From positions 1-5,344 of the forward strand of contig JADGNT010000414.1 of the NCBI GenBank assembly GCA_017883345.1: 5,344 bases of DNA, given 5' to 3'. Position numbers and translations under genes: made by a program. Under the pieces are notes generated by a model. It ran no database searches and had not been told where the DNA came from. It saw only the letters and a program-made list of their open reading frames with translations. Positions within the stretch are counted from its first letter, which is position 1. Every line of letters starts with the position of its first letter. Source of the stretch: Candidatus Solibacter sp. GTDB taxonomy: Bacteria; Acidobacteriota; Terriglobia; Bryobacterales; Bryobacteraceae. Shown here in pieces: positions 5,242 through 5,344 of the stretch.

Positions 5242-5344
5242 CGTAGCGTAGCCTTCCAGGCTGCCACGTCGGCGTACTTGCCGACGTTCTTCGAAACATG
5301 CCGGTACGAATACCGGCATGGCAGCCTGGAAGGCCGCTCTACCG
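5242..5344. repeat. Nested (Y-shaped) inverted repeat, REP/BIME-like, reaching the window edge
   Basis: The outer stem 5251-5266 with 5319-5334 (GCCTTCCAGGCTGCCA and its complement) is perfect over 16 base pairs. Inside are two hairpins: CGTCGGC/GCCGACG (5267-5273 with 5280-5286, loop 6) and ATGCCGGTA/TACCGGCAT (5298-5306 with 5311-5319, loop CGAA); position 5319 can pair in only one of them. The linker contains the palindrome TTCGAA (5290-5295). Beyond the outer stem, CCGTAGCG and the end CGCTCTACCG (CGGTAGAGCG on the other strand) are again partly complementary, so the element may go on past 5344. It starts a few bases after the reductase stop and may protect or end that mRNA. Confidence 0.7.

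Noticed and set aside
4493..5299. Antisense open frame of 268 codons opposite the reductase
   Set aside because: It starts within the Y-shaped repeat and shadows a clear SDR gene with all catalytic motifs.

Overview
The window reads as a piece of chromosome from a GC-rich soil or environmental bacterium. The third codon positions are nearly all G or C. The gene style (small exported proteins of unknown function, a PRK12745-type reductase, long intergenic inverted repeats) reminds me most of Acidobacteriota of the Bryobacterales/Solibacter type. That placement comes from remembered resemblance, not from a marker gene. There is no rRNA, tRNA, CRISPR array, transposase or phage gene.

Layout. 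(1) Positions 1-877, minus strand: a two-gene unit of exported proteins. A 222-residue secreted protein of unknown function (877 to 209) is followed after 4 bases by the N-terminus of a second protein with a signal peptide and a proline-rich stretch, which runs off the left edge. (2) Positions 878-1056: a divergent intergenic region with a small perfect palindrome and a cluster of TCTC(T/A)GCG repeats. (3) Positions 1057-3419, plus strand: a tightly coupled pair. The first gene encodes a 496-residue protein ending in a PD-(D/E)XK nuclease domain that resembles the catalytic domain of NucS/EndoMS. The second encodes a 288-residue protein with a DUF697-like C-terminal half and what may be a GTPase domain that has lost its P-loop. 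(4) Positions 3403-3575: a long imperfect hairpin that includes the end of the second gene, a 21-base imperfect tandem repeat, then a promoter and a strong ribosome binding site. (5) Positions 3576-5239, plus strand: an exported protein (Sm-like domain, Ser/Asp-rich repeats, possible VirB10-like beta domain, glycine zipper), overlapping by one base with a short-chain dehydrogenase/reductase. (6) Positions 5240-5344: a Y-shaped nested inverted repeat resembling a REP/BIME-type element, reaching the right edge.

How the genes work together: overlapping or nearly touching stops and starts suggest three transcription units (minus pair, nuclease/DUF697 pair, exported protein/reductase pair). The nuclease/DUF697 pair is the best candidate for an undescribed two-protein system, because its nuclease residues look intact while its partner looks like a pseudo-GTPase. 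Nothing in the window shows whether it acts in defence, repair or something else. The three repeat-like intergenic tracts are the other main points of interest.
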